DNA of 12,811 nucleotides from Spirochaetaceae bacterium (GCA_003454065.1 DMKZ01000150.1:1-12811); one strand, 5' to 3'. Positions 1 to 6,360 are shown, numbered from the stretch's first letter. Numbers and translations: made by a program. Notes: generated by a model from the sequence alone, not told the origin.

Positions 1-949
1 AGGAAGCGTGGAAATGTGGTTCGTGATATATGCGGCCATAAACATAATCGTCATTTGGTTCGGGGTGGAAAACGGCATCGAAAGGGTTTCTAAATTTCTC
101 ATGCCGGTTCTCGTCGCTTTGGCCTTGTTCATAGCAATCTACTCCAGTACGAGGCCAGGAGCGGCTGCGGGAATAAGGTATTTTCTCGTTCCTGACTTCA
201 GCAATTTTTCGATAATGACCCTGGTTGCGGCTTTTGGTCAAATGTTTTATTCCATGTCGATAGCCATGGGGATTCTTATCACTTACGGTTCGTATATGAA
301 GAAAGACGTGAATATCGAGACGAGCAGCTATCAGATTGCCGCTTTCGATACGGGCGTTGCCATTCTCGGCGGATTCATGATAATACCGGCGGTGTTCGCT
401 TTTTCCGGCGGCGATGTCAATGCGCTTCTTCAAAAAGGTCCTTCGCTGACCTTCGTGACGTTGCCTAAGGTTTTCCTGAATATGAAGGGAGGGCAGTTTG
501 TTGCCGTTTGCTTCTTTTTCATGTTTTTTCTGGCAGCGCTCACCAGTTCCATATCCCTTTTCGAAACCTGCATATCGACCGTAGGGGATGAAACGCGTTT
601 GTCAAGGAGGAAAAGCATAGCCGCGGTCTGCCTCATTACGCTGGCGCTTGGAACGATGTCGGCATTCGGATATGGCATTTGGGACAAAGTCCGGATTGCA
701 GGAATGCAATTTCTGGACTTTTTCGATTTCCTTTCAAATTCCATCATGCTTCCCATTGCCTCCTTGTTTACGGTGGTTTTGATTTTGGCTCATGTCGGGG
801 TCGATAGGATAAAAGGCGAGGTCCTTTCATCCTCGCCCTTCAAGTCGAAAAGACTTTACGATCTCGTAATAAGGTTCGTTGCTCCGCCGGTGATTGCAAT
901 AGTCTTGGTTTCCTCGATTCTCGATGCTTTCGGCGTATTGAAAATATGA
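1..949 (+). CDS. NSS-family sodium:amino-acid symporter, C-terminal part (5' end outside window)
   Basis: This is an inner-membrane sodium-coupled symporter of the neurotransmitter:sodium symporter (NSS/SNF, LeuT-MhsT-like) family, most likely importing an amino acid. The frame is open to the left edge (first whole codon at base 2), so the start and roughly the first four or five membrane helices are missing. About 315 residues are visible. They include the 'ERVSKFLMP' segment leading into a helix (about bases 80-160), the 'GQMFYSMSIAMG' stretch typical of the unwound, substrate-binding helix 6 followed by 'TYGSYMKKD', and 'AALTSSISLFE' (about bases 535-570), matching helix 8 where a Thr-Ser pair contributes to sodium site 2 in LeuT. 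The last helix ends at 'DAFGVLKI', which fits the short bacterial 11-helix form. The TGA stop overlaps the next ATG as ATGA. Family assignment is firm; the substrate cannot be told. Confidence 0.9.
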   Translation, partial: GSVEMWFVIYAAINIIVIWFGVENGIERVSKFLMPVLVALALFIAIYSSTRPGAAAGIRYFLVPDFSNFSIMTLVAAFGQMFYSMSIAMGILITYGSYMKKDVNIETSSYQIAAFDTGVAILGGFMIIPAVFAFSGGDVNALLQKGPSLTFVTLPKVFLNMKGGQFVAVCFFFMFFLAALTSSISLFETCISTVGDETRLSRRKSIAAVCLITLALGTMSAFGYGIWDKVRIAGMQFLDFFDFLSNSIMLPIASLFTVVLILAHVGVDRIKGEVLSSSPFKSKRLYDLVIRFVAPPVIAIVLVSSILDAFGVLKI

Positions 950-1902
950 CGACAAAAGAGAAGTTTCTTACTAATCGCCTTGTTGTTTTTCTTATAATGC
1001 TTTTCTTGTGCATTATATGGGGAAGCGCATATCCGATTGTCAAAATAGGGTATGATATGTTTCAAATCGACAAATCCCATGTTCCGTCCATCATGATGTT
1101 TGCTGGAATCCGCTATGTTGCGACAGGACTGTTGCTTCTTATTCCGGGAATCATAATGTCCCCTAAAAGTTTCATATTGAATCGAGCAAAGCAGGGATGC
1201 GTGCTTATAAACACGGCTTTTCAGGTAGTCGGACAATACTATTTCTACTTCATCGGATTGGCCAGAACGCCTGGAACGAGGGCCGCTATAATCAATAGCA
1301 CTACGGTGTTCATCGCCATTTTTCTAGCTGCTTTTCTTTTCAGAACGGAGAAATACGATATCGCGAAGCTCGTTGCTTCCATTATGGCGGTGGCGTCCAT
1401 GGTCGTCTTGAATCATGTCGATGGCTTCGGCTTTTCCTTTTCCCTGACCGCTGAAGGGTTCATTCTCGTGTCGTCCTTCCTTACGGCAATCGCCACATGC
1501 CTTCAGAAGCCTTTGGTCGGCAAGACCGGAGTGATGCCGTTGTGTTCGTATTCGTTTCTTCTCGGCGGCTTGCTGTTTTTGGCTTATGCCTTTGCCTTTG
1601 GAGGCAAGATCGCGATCGGAGGATTCAATGCGTATGCGCTTCTGGCTTACGTTTCTCTTGTTTCCGCTTTCGGATTCTCGGTTCAGGCGCTTTTGCTCGA
1701 ATACAACGATGTTTCAGTGATTTCCATCTACAGGATAATGCTGCCGATTTCGGGCGTGATTCTGAGTGCGGTGATGCTGAAGGAATACGACATCCTTTTC
1801 AGGCTGAACACGCTCGTTTCCCTTCTCCTGATGGTCGGCGCCATGCTTTTGCTCGGAGCAGGGCGCAGGAAGAAAAGCGATTCCGGGTTTTCGACCGAAT
1901 GA
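946..1902 (+). CDS. EamA/DMT-superfamily permease, ten membrane segments
   Basis: This 318-residue protein belongs to the drug/metabolite transporter superfamily (EamA-type, RhaT/YdcZ-like), whose members usually export amino acids, metabolites or drugs across the inner membrane. Ten hydrophobic segments can be counted, at about residues 11-33, 53-72, 84-106, 113-132, 139-158, 167-186, 197-220, 230-251, 258-278 and 288-307. This is the usual 5+5 duplicated EamA layout. Typical wording includes 'IIWGSAYP' in helix 1, 'GIRYVATGLLLL' in helix 2 and a conserved Pro in helix 9 ('IMLPISGV'). A basic tail (GRRKK) follows the last helix. The ATG overlaps the upstream symporter stop (ATGA), with no Shine-Dalgarno site nearby, so translation is probably coupled. 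The stop overlaps the next gene in the same way. The substrate is unknown, and an amino-acid link is only a guess from the neighbour. Confidence 0.88.
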   Translation: MTTKEKFLTNRLVVFLIMLFLCIIWGSAYPIVKIGYDMFQIDKSHVPSIMMFAGIRYVATGLLLLIPGIIMSPKSFILNRAKQGCVLINTAFQVVGQYYFYFIGLARTPGTRAAIINSTTVFIAIFLAAFLFRTEKYDIAKLVASIMAVASMVVLNHVDGFGFSFSLTAEGFILVSSFLTAIATCLQKPLVGKTGVMPLCSYSFLLGGLLFLAYAFAFGGKIAIGGFNAYALLAYVSLVSAFGFSVQALLLEYNDVSVISIYRIMLPISGVILSAVMLKEYDILFRLNTLVSLLLMVGAMLLLGAGRRKKSDSGFSTE

Positions 1903-2699
1903 ATACGCAACCGATATTGGAAATCAGGAATCTGACGGTCGGCTATGGCAATCAGTTCGGTTCCGATTTCATTTCATTGGATGGCGTCAGCATGGATGTG
2001 ATGCCAGGCGAGATTTTCGGCATTGTCGGGGAATCAGGCGCCGGCAAGACTACGCTTGCCATGTCGATAATCGGATTGTCTGTGTTTTCGGACGCCTTTG
2101 TCGGGTGCGATTCGATGAGATTCAAAGGCAGGGACATTCTGCATGCGGACCGCGAGGAGATGAGGAGAATCAGGGGCAAGGAAATCGCATCGGTGTTTCA
2201 AAACGCCTCTTCGTCAATGAATCCGGTAATGAGGGTTTTGGACCAGGTTGCCGAGATGTTCGCAATTCATGACGGACTGAACAGAAGGGATTCGCTTGAA
2301 AAAGCCTATGTCGCATTGGAGAATGCTGGAATACCAAGGGATAGGGCGAAGGGTTATCCTCATGCTTTTTCCGGGGGCATGCTGCAAAGGGCTATGATAG
2401 CATCCGCTGTTGCGTGTCGTCCTTCGCTTCTGATAGCCGACGAGCCGACGGCTTCGCTGGATACCGTGTGGCAATCCCGGATTCTCGATATGATTTTGAA
2501 TCTTAGGGATGAAACCGGCATGTCGGTTGTTTTCATATCGCATGATTTAAGGGCGGTCGCTTCCATATGCGACAGGGTTGCCGTCATGCATTCGGGCAAA
2601 ATCGTGGAAACGGCGGATGCGCGATCGCTTTTTTCGAATCCGCATCATTCCTATACGATGGATCAGCTATCGGGCGTCTCTGAAATCTTCAGGATTTGA
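1899..2699 (+). CDS. Short Dpp/Nik-type ABC transporter ATPase (orphan)
   Basis: This is a 266-residue ABC ATPase of the peptide/nickel importer family (DppD/OppD/NikD-like). All catalytic motifs are present: Walker A GESGAGKTT (44-52), Q-loop Gln101 in 'VFQNASSSMNP', signature FSGGMLQR (157-164), Walker B LLIADEP with catalytic Glu182, D-loop SLD (186-188) and switch His215. DppD and OppD normally continue for about 60 more residues into an oligopeptide-type C-terminal domain. This protein stops at 'SYTMDQLSGVSEIFRI', so it is closer in length to NikD. The start is the ATG at 1899, overlapping the permease stop; the frame is open further upstream, but only as an overlap with the permease gene. 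No permease, binding protein or second ATPase is in the window, so its partners are unknown. It should be catalytically competent as an ATPase subunit. Confidence 0.88.
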   Translation: MNTQPILEIRNLTVGYGNQFGSDFISLDGVSMDVMPGEIFGIVGESGAGKTTLAMSIIGLSVFSDAFVGCDSMRFKGRDILHADREEMRRIRGKEIASVFQNASSSMNPVMRVLDQVAEMFAIHDGLNRRDSLEKAYVALENAGIPRDRAKGYPHAFSGGMLQRAMIASAVACRPSLLIADEPTASLDTVWQSRILDMILNLRDETGMSVVFISHDLRAVASICDRVAVMHSGKIVETADARSLFSNPHHSYTMDQLSGVSEIFRI

Positions 2700-2724
2700 C
2701 AAAGATTGCAATTTTCAGTTTAAT
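2696..2724 (+). promoter_or_regulatory. Sigma-70-type promoter for tRNA-Thr-rpmG-tRNA-Trp-secE-nusG
   Basis: A perfect -35 hexamer TTGACA (2696-2701) is followed after 17 nt by TTTAAT (2719-2724), which matches the TATAAT consensus at five of six positions. Transcription would start near 2731-2733, about 10 nt before the mature tRNA-Thr at 2743. The -35 box overlaps the TGA stop (2697-2699) of the ABC ATPase gene. No terminator is visible between that stop and the tRNA, so readthrough from the transporter operon may add to this promoter. Confidence 0.75.
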
Positions 2725-2742
2725 ATAGAATTGCGTGTCTAT

Positions 2743-2815
2743 GCCCTTGTAGCTCAGTAGGTAGAGCACAGCCTTGGTAAGGCTGAGGTCAGCGGTTCAA
2801 ATCCGCTCGGGGGCT
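2743..2815 (+). tRNA. tRNA-Thr (anticodon GGT)
   Basis: A full cloverleaf can be folded by hand. The acceptor GCCCTTG pairs with CGGGGGC (2808-2814, two G-U pairs). The D stem is GCTC/GAGC. The anticodon stem CAGCC/GGCTG carries loop TTGGTAA with anticodon GGT at 2776-2778. The T stem AGCGG/CCGCT has loop TTCAAAT. The discriminator base is T2815. The 3' CCA is not encoded and must be added by the CCA-adding enzyme. It is the first product of the operon and lies 26 nt upstream of rpmG. Confidence 0.96.
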
Positions 2816-2841
2816 TGTCTTGATGTGATAGAGGTGGCGTT

Positions 2842-3018
2842 ATGTCGGCGAAGAAGAAGGATAAGGTCGAGAAGGTTGCGCTTATGTGCACGGAGTGCAA
2901 TAGGAAGAACTATACGACGGAAAAGAACAAGAAGAACATCCAGGGAAAGCTTGAGTTCAGCAAGTATTGTCCGTTTGACAGGAAGCATACGCTTCACAGG
3001 GAAACAAAAATAAAGTGA
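2842..3018 (+). CDS. rpmG: 50S ribosomal protein L33
   Basis: This 58-residue protein of the large ribosomal subunit has the L33 signature '[13 protein letters not shown]' and ends in '[11 protein letters not shown]'. It resembles the zinc-ribbon form: the first CxxC is present (C16-TE-C19), but the second pair reads Cys43-Pro-Phe-Asp, so Asp46 stands where the fourth Cys would be. Zinc binding may therefore be changed or lost. The start is supported by GAGGTGG at 2831-2837, four bases before the ATG. The gene sits between tRNA-Thr and tRNA-Trp, so its mRNA should be released by tRNA processing at both ends. Confidence 0.95.
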   Translation: MSAKKKDKVEKVALMCTECNRKNYTTEKNKKNIQGKLEFSKYCPFDRKHTLHRETKIK

Positions 3019-3060
3019 TGCCTTGAGGCTTGACGAAGGATTCGGTTGTGCAAAAATCAT

Positions 3061-3134
3061 AGGTCAGTAGCTCCAACGGTTAGAGCGTCGGTCTCCAAAA
3101 CCGAGCGTTGGGGGTTCGAATCCCTCCTGGCCTG
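3061..3134 (+). tRNA. tRNA-Trp (anticodon CCA)
   Basis: The cloverleaf has acceptor AGGTCAG pairing with CTGGCCT (3127-3133, one G-U pair), D stem GCTC/GAGC, anticodon stem TCGGT/ACCGA with loop CTCCAAA and anticodon CCA at 3095-3097, and T stem GGGGG/CCCTC with loop TTCGAAT. The discriminator is G3134, as expected for tryptophan. No 3' CCA is encoded. A run of eight T follows immediately (3135-3142). The tRNA-Trp-secE-nusG order is common in bacteria. Confidence 0.96.
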
Positions 3135-3158
3135 TTTTTTTTGTTAAGGGGAAAATTC

Positions 3159-3338
3159 ATGAAGATCACACAGTACTTCAGAGAGTGCAATCAGGAATTG
3201 AGAAGAGTGACATGGCCTAAGAAAGCCGAAGTGGTTTCAGCTACCAGAGTCGTATTGGTCAGCACTTTCTTTTCCGCTTTGATACTGGGCGCTATTGATT
3301 TTCTGGTGTCCAGAGGAGCTAGTATCATTTTCGGGTAG
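3159..3338 (+). CDS. secE: Preprotein translocase subunit SecE
   Basis: SecE is the small essential clamp subunit of the SecYEG protein channel in the inner membrane. The protein has 59 residues, the usual size of the single-helix bacterial form. A short cytoplasmic amphipathic part carries the family motif 'ELRRVTWPKKAEVVSAT' (13-29), and one membrane helix spans about residues 30-51. The ATG at 3159 is chosen because AAGGGG (3146-3151) lies 7 nt upstream. A longer frame from 3108 would begin inside tRNA-Trp and is not credible. nusG follows after 3 nt, so the two are co-translated or nearly so. Confidence 0.95.
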   Translation: MKITQYFRECNQELRRVTWPKKAEVVSATRVVLVSTFFSALILGAIDFLVSRGASIIFG

Positions 3339-3341
3339 GCG

Positions 3342-3929
3342 ATGAGAGAAGAGACTTGGTATGCTGTTCATGTGTATTCCGGGTATGAACAGAAGATACA
3401 GAAACAGCTGGAGAGGATGATTCAGACGAACGAGCTGCTGTCTCAGGTTTGCCATGGTGTCAGAGTTCCGATGAAAACTATCACTGAAACGAAGGATGGC
3501 AAGGAAAAGACGAGGAAAGTGAAGCTCATGCCCGGCTACATCTTGGTGGATGTTGATTTTCCGCCATACGATGGGAACGAAGAGAGATACAAGGGGATCG
3601 TATCAGCCATCAGAAACATAAACGGCGTTACCGGTTTCGTCACTCCGACTTCCGCCAAAGGTTCTATGCCGATTCCGCTTACCCGCGGTGAAATGAATAG
3701 GATCAAGGAGAATACGGGCGAAATCAAAGTGGATAGGTCTTTGCATGATTTCCAGGATTTCCAGGAAGGAGACGAGATAAGCATAATTTCAGGTCCGTTC
3801 GCCGGATTTGATGGTGTAGTTCAGGAAGACCTGGTGATGCACAAGAAGCTGAAAGTTCAAATAGAGATATTCAGCCGGCCTACATCGGTTCAGGTTGAGA
3901 AGAAAGACGTGGAGAAGAAAAAGCTCTGA
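3342..3929 (+). CDS. nusG: Transcription elongation/termination factor NusG
   Basis: NusG binds the RNA polymerase clamp, suppresses pausing, and links polymerase to Rho or to ribosomal protein S10. The protein has 195 residues. The NGN domain (about 1-125) starts with the typical 'WYAVHVYSGYE' (6-16) and contains 'KLMPGYILVD' (61-70). A linker leads to a KOW domain at about 141-175 ('GDEISIISGPFAGFDGVVQE'). The 'DGKEKTRK' stretch before the second NGN strand is charged but within normal variation. The ATG follows the secE stop by 3 nt, and only a weak AGG overlapping that stop can act as ribosome site, so translational coupling with secE is likely. The linker contains a perfect 9-bp tandem duplication, listed separately. 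Confidence 0.97.
   Translation: MREETWYAVHVYSGYEQKIQKQLERMIQTNELLSQVCHGVRVPMKTITETKDGKEKTRKVKLMPGYILVDVDFPPYDGNEERYKGIVSAIRNINGVTGFVTPTSAKGSMPIPLTRGEMNRIKENTGEIKVDRSLHDFQDFQEGDEISIISGPFAGFDGVVQEDLVMHKKLKVQIEIFSRPTSVQVEKKDVEKKKL
3747..3764 (+). repeat. Perfect 9-bp tandem duplication within nusG
   Basis: GATTTCCAG occurs twice in direct succession (3747-3755 and 3756-3764), encoding Asp-Phe-Gln twice. It lies in the linker just before the KOW domain and keeps the frame. Confidence 0.9.
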
Positions 3930-3982
3930 TCGTCGCCATAGGGTTTGCCGGTCATTCGCGCAAGCTCGTTAAACTTAGATTT

Positions 3983-4066
3983 ATGAGGGGTTGATGCTAC
4001 CCTCGTGGAAGCTGATGTTATCAGCGTTAATACCAACATTGCATCGATTCGTTCGATGCGAAGGAG
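3983..4066 (+). promoter_or_regulatory. Structured RNA leader in the 143-nt nusG-rplK spacer
   Basis: The spacer 3930-4072 has no gene. Its second half holds three successive hairpins. Hairpin A pairs 3983-3989 with 4000-4006 (7 bp, one G-U). Hairpin B pairs GCTGAT 4011-4016 with ATCAGC 4020-4025. Hairpin C pairs GCATCGA 4041-4047 with TCGATGC 4053-4059, extendable by two pairs at the base so that it touches the rplK ribosome site AAGGAG (4061-4066). The loop of A (TTGATGC, 3991-3997) can also pair with the 5' arm of C over 7 positions, one of them G-U. This is a plausible autoregulatory leader for the L11-L1 genes. L1 is the known repressor of this operon in E. coli, but I cannot match a defined L1-binding consensus. 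Confidence 0.5.
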
Positions 4067-4072
4067 AATAAA

Positions 4073-4507
4073 ATGGCAGCGAAGAAGAAGGTTACAGCAG
4101 TCATTAAGCTTCAATGCCCCGCGCAGAAGGCTACGCCTGCGCCTCCGATAGGTCCCGCTTTGGGCCCGCACGGAGTTTCGGCGCCCGAATTCGTCAAGCA
4201 GTTCAATGACAAATCGAAATCGTTCGAACCCGGTCTCATATTGCCTGTCGTGATTACGGTTTACCAGGATAAGAGTTTCACATTCATTTTGAAGACTCCC
4301 CCCGCGGCCGTATTGATCAGAAAGGAGATTGGGATTGAAAAGGGCAGCGGCGTCCCGAACAAGGAGAAGGTCGGCAAGATCACGCAGGCTCAGCTTGAGA
4401 GCATTGCCAAGCAGAAGATGCCCGATTTGAACGCTAATGATTTGGAGGCGGCAAAGAAGATAATTGCGGGAACCGCAAGAAGCATGGGCGTGGAGGTCTT
4501 GAAGTGA
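4073..4507 (+). CDS. rplK: 50S ribosomal protein L11
   Basis: L11 forms the base of the ribosomal stalk and the GTPase-associated centre. The protein has 144 residues, normal length. The N-terminal domain carries the proline-rich '[11 protein letters not shown]' (21-31), the region contacted by thiopeptide antibiotics. The C-terminal rRNA-binding domain includes '[15 protein letters not shown]', '[13 protein letters not shown]' and the closing '[22 protein letters not shown]' (split here only by residue choice). After the proline stretch it reads 'PHGVSAPEF' instead of the more common 'QHGVNIMEF'; from memory this wording is spirochaete-like. The start has a good AAGGAG 6 nt upstream, next to leader hairpin C. 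The stop overlaps the rplA start as GTGA. Confidence 0.97.
   Translation: MAAKKKVTAVIKLQCPAQKATPAPPIGPALGPHGVSAPEFVKQFNDKSKSFEPGLILPVVITVYQDKSFTFILKTPPAAVLIRKEIGIEKGSGVPNKEKVGKITQAQLESIAKQKMPDLNANDLEAAKKIIAGTARSMGVEVLK
4492..4496 (+). promoter_or_regulatory. Ribosome binding site fixing the GTG start of rplA
   Basis: GGAGG lies inside the end of rplK, 7 nt before the GTG at 4504. It supports GTG as the true rplA start and implies that ribosomes finishing rplK can re-initiate on rplA. Confidence 0.8.
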
Positions 4508-5184
4508 AGAGAGGAAAAAAATACAAGGAAGCTTTGAAGAAGCTGACAGCGGGCAAGACTTACACTGTTGGCGAGGCTTGCGCCTTGTTGAAAAGCATGT
4601 CTTTTGCGAAATTCGACGAATCGGTCGAGTTGCATGTCAAGCTTAAGCTGAAAAAGAGCCAGACCGTTCGCGATACGTTGGTTTTCCCTAATAATTTCGG
4701 AAAGGAGAAAAGGGTTCTTGTTTTCGCCAGGGACGATAAGGCTCAGGAAGCGAAGGACAACGGAGCCGCCTATGTGGGCGATATGGATCTTATCGAAAAG
4801 ATAAGAGGCGGCTGGGATGAGTTCGATGTCTGCGTTGCGACTCCCGACATGATGAAGGAAGTCGGAAAGCTCGGACCGATTCTCGGAAGAAGAGGGCTGA
4901 TGCCCAACCCGAAAACGCATACCGTTACCACTGACATAAAGGGTGCGCTTGCCGAGTTGAAGATGGGAAGAGTGGAATTTCGCGCGGATAAGACGGGAGT
5001 GGTTCACCTCGTGGTCGGAAAGATCAGCATGGACGAGAAAAAGCTCGAGGAGAATGCCAATCTCGCTCTTGATGAGATCGAGAAGCGCAAGCCGCAGGAC
5101 ACCAAGGGGATTTTCATTCAGAGCATAGCATTGTGCTCCAGCATGAGTCCGGGAATCGCCGTAGTCAATTCCAGTGTCGCTTAA
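4504..5184 (+). CDS. rplA: 50S ribosomal protein L1
   Basis: L1 forms the mobile stalk near the exit site of the large subunit and moves deacylated tRNA. In E. coli it also represses its own L11-L1 mRNA. The protein has 226 residues, close to the usual 225-235. The signature '[10 protein letters not shown]' is at 128-137, and '[19 protein letters not shown]' follows at about 155-173. The segment '[16 protein letters not shown]' is a few residues shorter than the 'DPRK'-containing loop of many bacteria; from memory this is spirochaete-like. The start is GTG, overlapping the rplK stop by GTGA and preceded by GGAGG. A 12-nt gap leads to rplJ. Confidence 0.97.
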   Translation: MKRGKKYKEALKKLTAGKTYTVGEACALLKSMSFAKFDESVELHVKLKLKKSQTVRDTLVFPNNFGKEKRVLVFARDDKAQEAKDNGAAYVGDMDLIEKIRGGWDEFDVCVATPDMMKEVGKLGPILGRRGLMPNPKTHTVTTDIKGALAELKMGRVEFRADKTGVVHLVVGKISMDEKKLEENANLALDEIEKRKPQDTKGIFIQSIALCSSMSPGIAVVNSSVA

Positions 5185-5196
5185 GGGGAGATCGTT

Positions 5197-5706
5197 ATGG
5201 AATATCAAGTGAGGATTAACGATGCGAAAAGAGCCAGCGTGGAGGATCTGAAAAATGTCTTCCAGCAATACGATGGCTATATTTTCACGGATTACAGGGG
5301 ATTGACTGTAGAGCAGATCACGCAATTGAGGCATCAGCTTCGGCCGCTCGGCTCGGCATTCAGGGTCGTTAAGAACAATTACGCCAAGATAGCCATGCAC
5401 GAGATAACGGACAAGCTGGATGATCAGTTCGTAGGACCGACGGCGATAGCGTATGTCAAGGGCGACAACGGAAACGAGGTTGCCAAGGTTCTTTTCAAGG
5501 TGGCGAAGGAAACGCAGAAGCTGAATGTCAAGGTCGGTTATCTGGACAAGGAGATTCTTGACTCCGCGAAGTTGGAGGCGCTTAGCAAGCTTCCGACAAA
5601 GCTCGAACTCATATCTTCTTTGATGGGCACGATGAATGCGCCTGTTCAGAAGCTTGCTGCTACATTGCTTGCGTATCATGACAAGCTTGCCGCGCAGCAA
5701 GGATAG
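5197..5706 (+). CDS. rplJ: 50S ribosomal protein L10
   Basis: L10 anchors L7/L12 dimers on the stalk base together with L11. The protein has 169 residues, usual length. The rRNA-binding N-terminal domain contains 'DYRGLTVEQITQLR' (32-45) and 'RVVKNNYAK' (56-64), both typical. The C-terminal helix from about 137 to 165 is where L7/L12 dimers dock. The ribosome site AAGGGGAG (5183-5190) overlaps the rplA stop and lies 6 nt before the ATG. In E. coli an L10-binding leader precedes rplJ. Here the 12-nt gap leaves no room for one, so any L10 feedback must act elsewhere. Confidence 0.97.
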   Translation: MEYQVRINDAKRASVEDLKNVFQQYDGYIFTDYRGLTVEQITQLRHQLRPLGSAFRVVKNNYAKIAMHEITDKLDDQFVGPTAIAYVKGDNGNEVAKVLFKVAKETQKLNVKVGYLDKEILDSAKLEALSKLPTKLELISSLMGTMNAPVQKLAATLLAYHDKLAAQQG

Positions 5707-5727
5707 GCATGTTTGAGGGAGGTTTTC

Positions 5728-5789
5728 AAATAGGATTCGCATTGTCCTGCGATCTATTTTGATAAGCACTCGGAAAGAAATGGTTTTCG
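5728..5789 (+). promoter_or_regulatory. Two hairpins in the 171-nt rplJ-rplL spacer
   Basis: No gene is seen in 5707-5877. The first hairpin pairs AAATAG (5728-5733) with CTATTT (5754-5759) and TCGCA (5737-5741) with TGCGA (5748-5752), with small bulges between and a 6-nt loop. A second, weaker one pairs CGGAAA (5771-5776) with TTTTCG (5784-5789). Neither is followed by a clear T run, so neither is a good terminator. They may be processing or stability elements helping to set the higher L7/L12 output. I found no convincing promoter before rplL. Confidence 0.4.
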
Positions 5790-5877
5790 CTCAAGTCAGT
5801 CTTCTACGATATTCGTCGGATGCTATAGCTGTCTTTGGGCGATAGATAATGGAAAAATAAAAAAGGAGAAGTTAATT

Positions 5878-6261
5878 ATGGCAATTTCAAAAGACGAGAT
5901 TTTGGATGCGATCGCGAATATGACCGTTATTGAGGTCGCTGACCTCATCAAGGCCATGGAGGAGAAATTCGGCGTTCAGGCCGCCGCCGCCGCTGTCGTT
6001 CAGGCCGGACCTGCCGCTGGCGGAGCTGCAGAGGAGAAAGAGGAGCAGAGCGAGTTCGCTGTTATTTTGAAGGCAAGCGATCCTGCTAAGAAAATCGCTG
6101 CGATCAAGGTTATCAGGGATATCACGGGCCTTGGCTTGAAAGATGCGAAGGATATGGTCGAAGGAACGAATGTGACCGTCAAGGAGAATGTTCCCGTCGA
6201 TGATGCTAAGAAGATGAAGGAGCAGCTTGAAGCCGTCGGATGTCAGATAGAGCTGAAATAG
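5878..6261 (+). CDS. rplL: 50S ribosomal protein L7/L12
   Basis: L7/L12 is the multi-copy stalk protein that recruits and activates translation GTPases. The protein has 127 residues. The N-terminal dimerisation and L10-binding domain covers about 1-33. A flexible Ala/Gly/Glu-rich hinge covers about 34-56 ('[16 protein letters not shown]' followed by a Glu-rich part). The globular C-terminal domain (57-127) has the conserved '[21 protein letters not shown]' helices (given here in shortened terms: Lys71-Lys91), which contact elongation factors. The ribosome site AAGGAG (5863-5868) is 9 nt before the ATG within an A-rich leader. The gene is set apart by long spacers on both sides, unlike the tightly packed rplK-rplA-rplJ. 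Confidence 0.97.
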   Translation: MAISKDEILDAIANMTVIEVADLIKAMEEKFGVQAAAAAVVQAGPAAGGAAEEKEEQSEFAVILKASDPAKKIAAIKVIRDITGLGLKDAKDMVEGTNVTVKENVPVDDAKKMKEQLEAVGCQIELK

Positions 6262-6360
6262 AGGGAAAGAGGATTTGAAGAACGCTTCCGACGGTCAACA
6301 CCCCTGTAAAATCGGGAGTTCGCCTTTTAATGCGGGTTTCCGAACAATATTTGATTAAGT

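Noticed and set aside
1497..1898. Upstream extension of the ABC ATPase frame over the EamA gene
   Set aside because: The extension overlaps the permease by about 400 bases and encodes low-quality Arg/Phe-rich sequence. ABC homology begins right after the ATG at 1899.
2708..2734. GCAATT / AATTGC inverted repeat around the tRNA-Thr promoter
   Set aside because: It is six AT-rich pairs with a 15-nt spacer across the -10 box, too weak to call an operator or terminator without conservation data.
3110..3142. tRNA-Trp 3' half followed by T8 as an intrinsic terminator
   Set aside because: The T run follows the tRNA directly, but there is no separate GC hairpin, the structure is explained by the tRNA, and secE needs readthrough since no promoter is seen before it.
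3108..3158. Upstream extension of the secE frame
   Set aside because: It would start inside tRNA-Trp. The ATG at 3159 has its own ribosome site and gives the normal SecE length.
3945..3980. Possible promoter before rplK (TTGCCG with TAAACT or similar)
   Set aside because: The -10 match is poor and the spacer is 19 nt or more, so it is not distinguishable from background.
4390..5769. 459-codon antisense open frame across rplK-rplA-rplJ
   Set aside because: Its composition is rich in Leu, Arg and His as expected from reverse-reading lysine- and glutamate-rich ribosomal genes, with no domain. It spans three well-supported sense genes.
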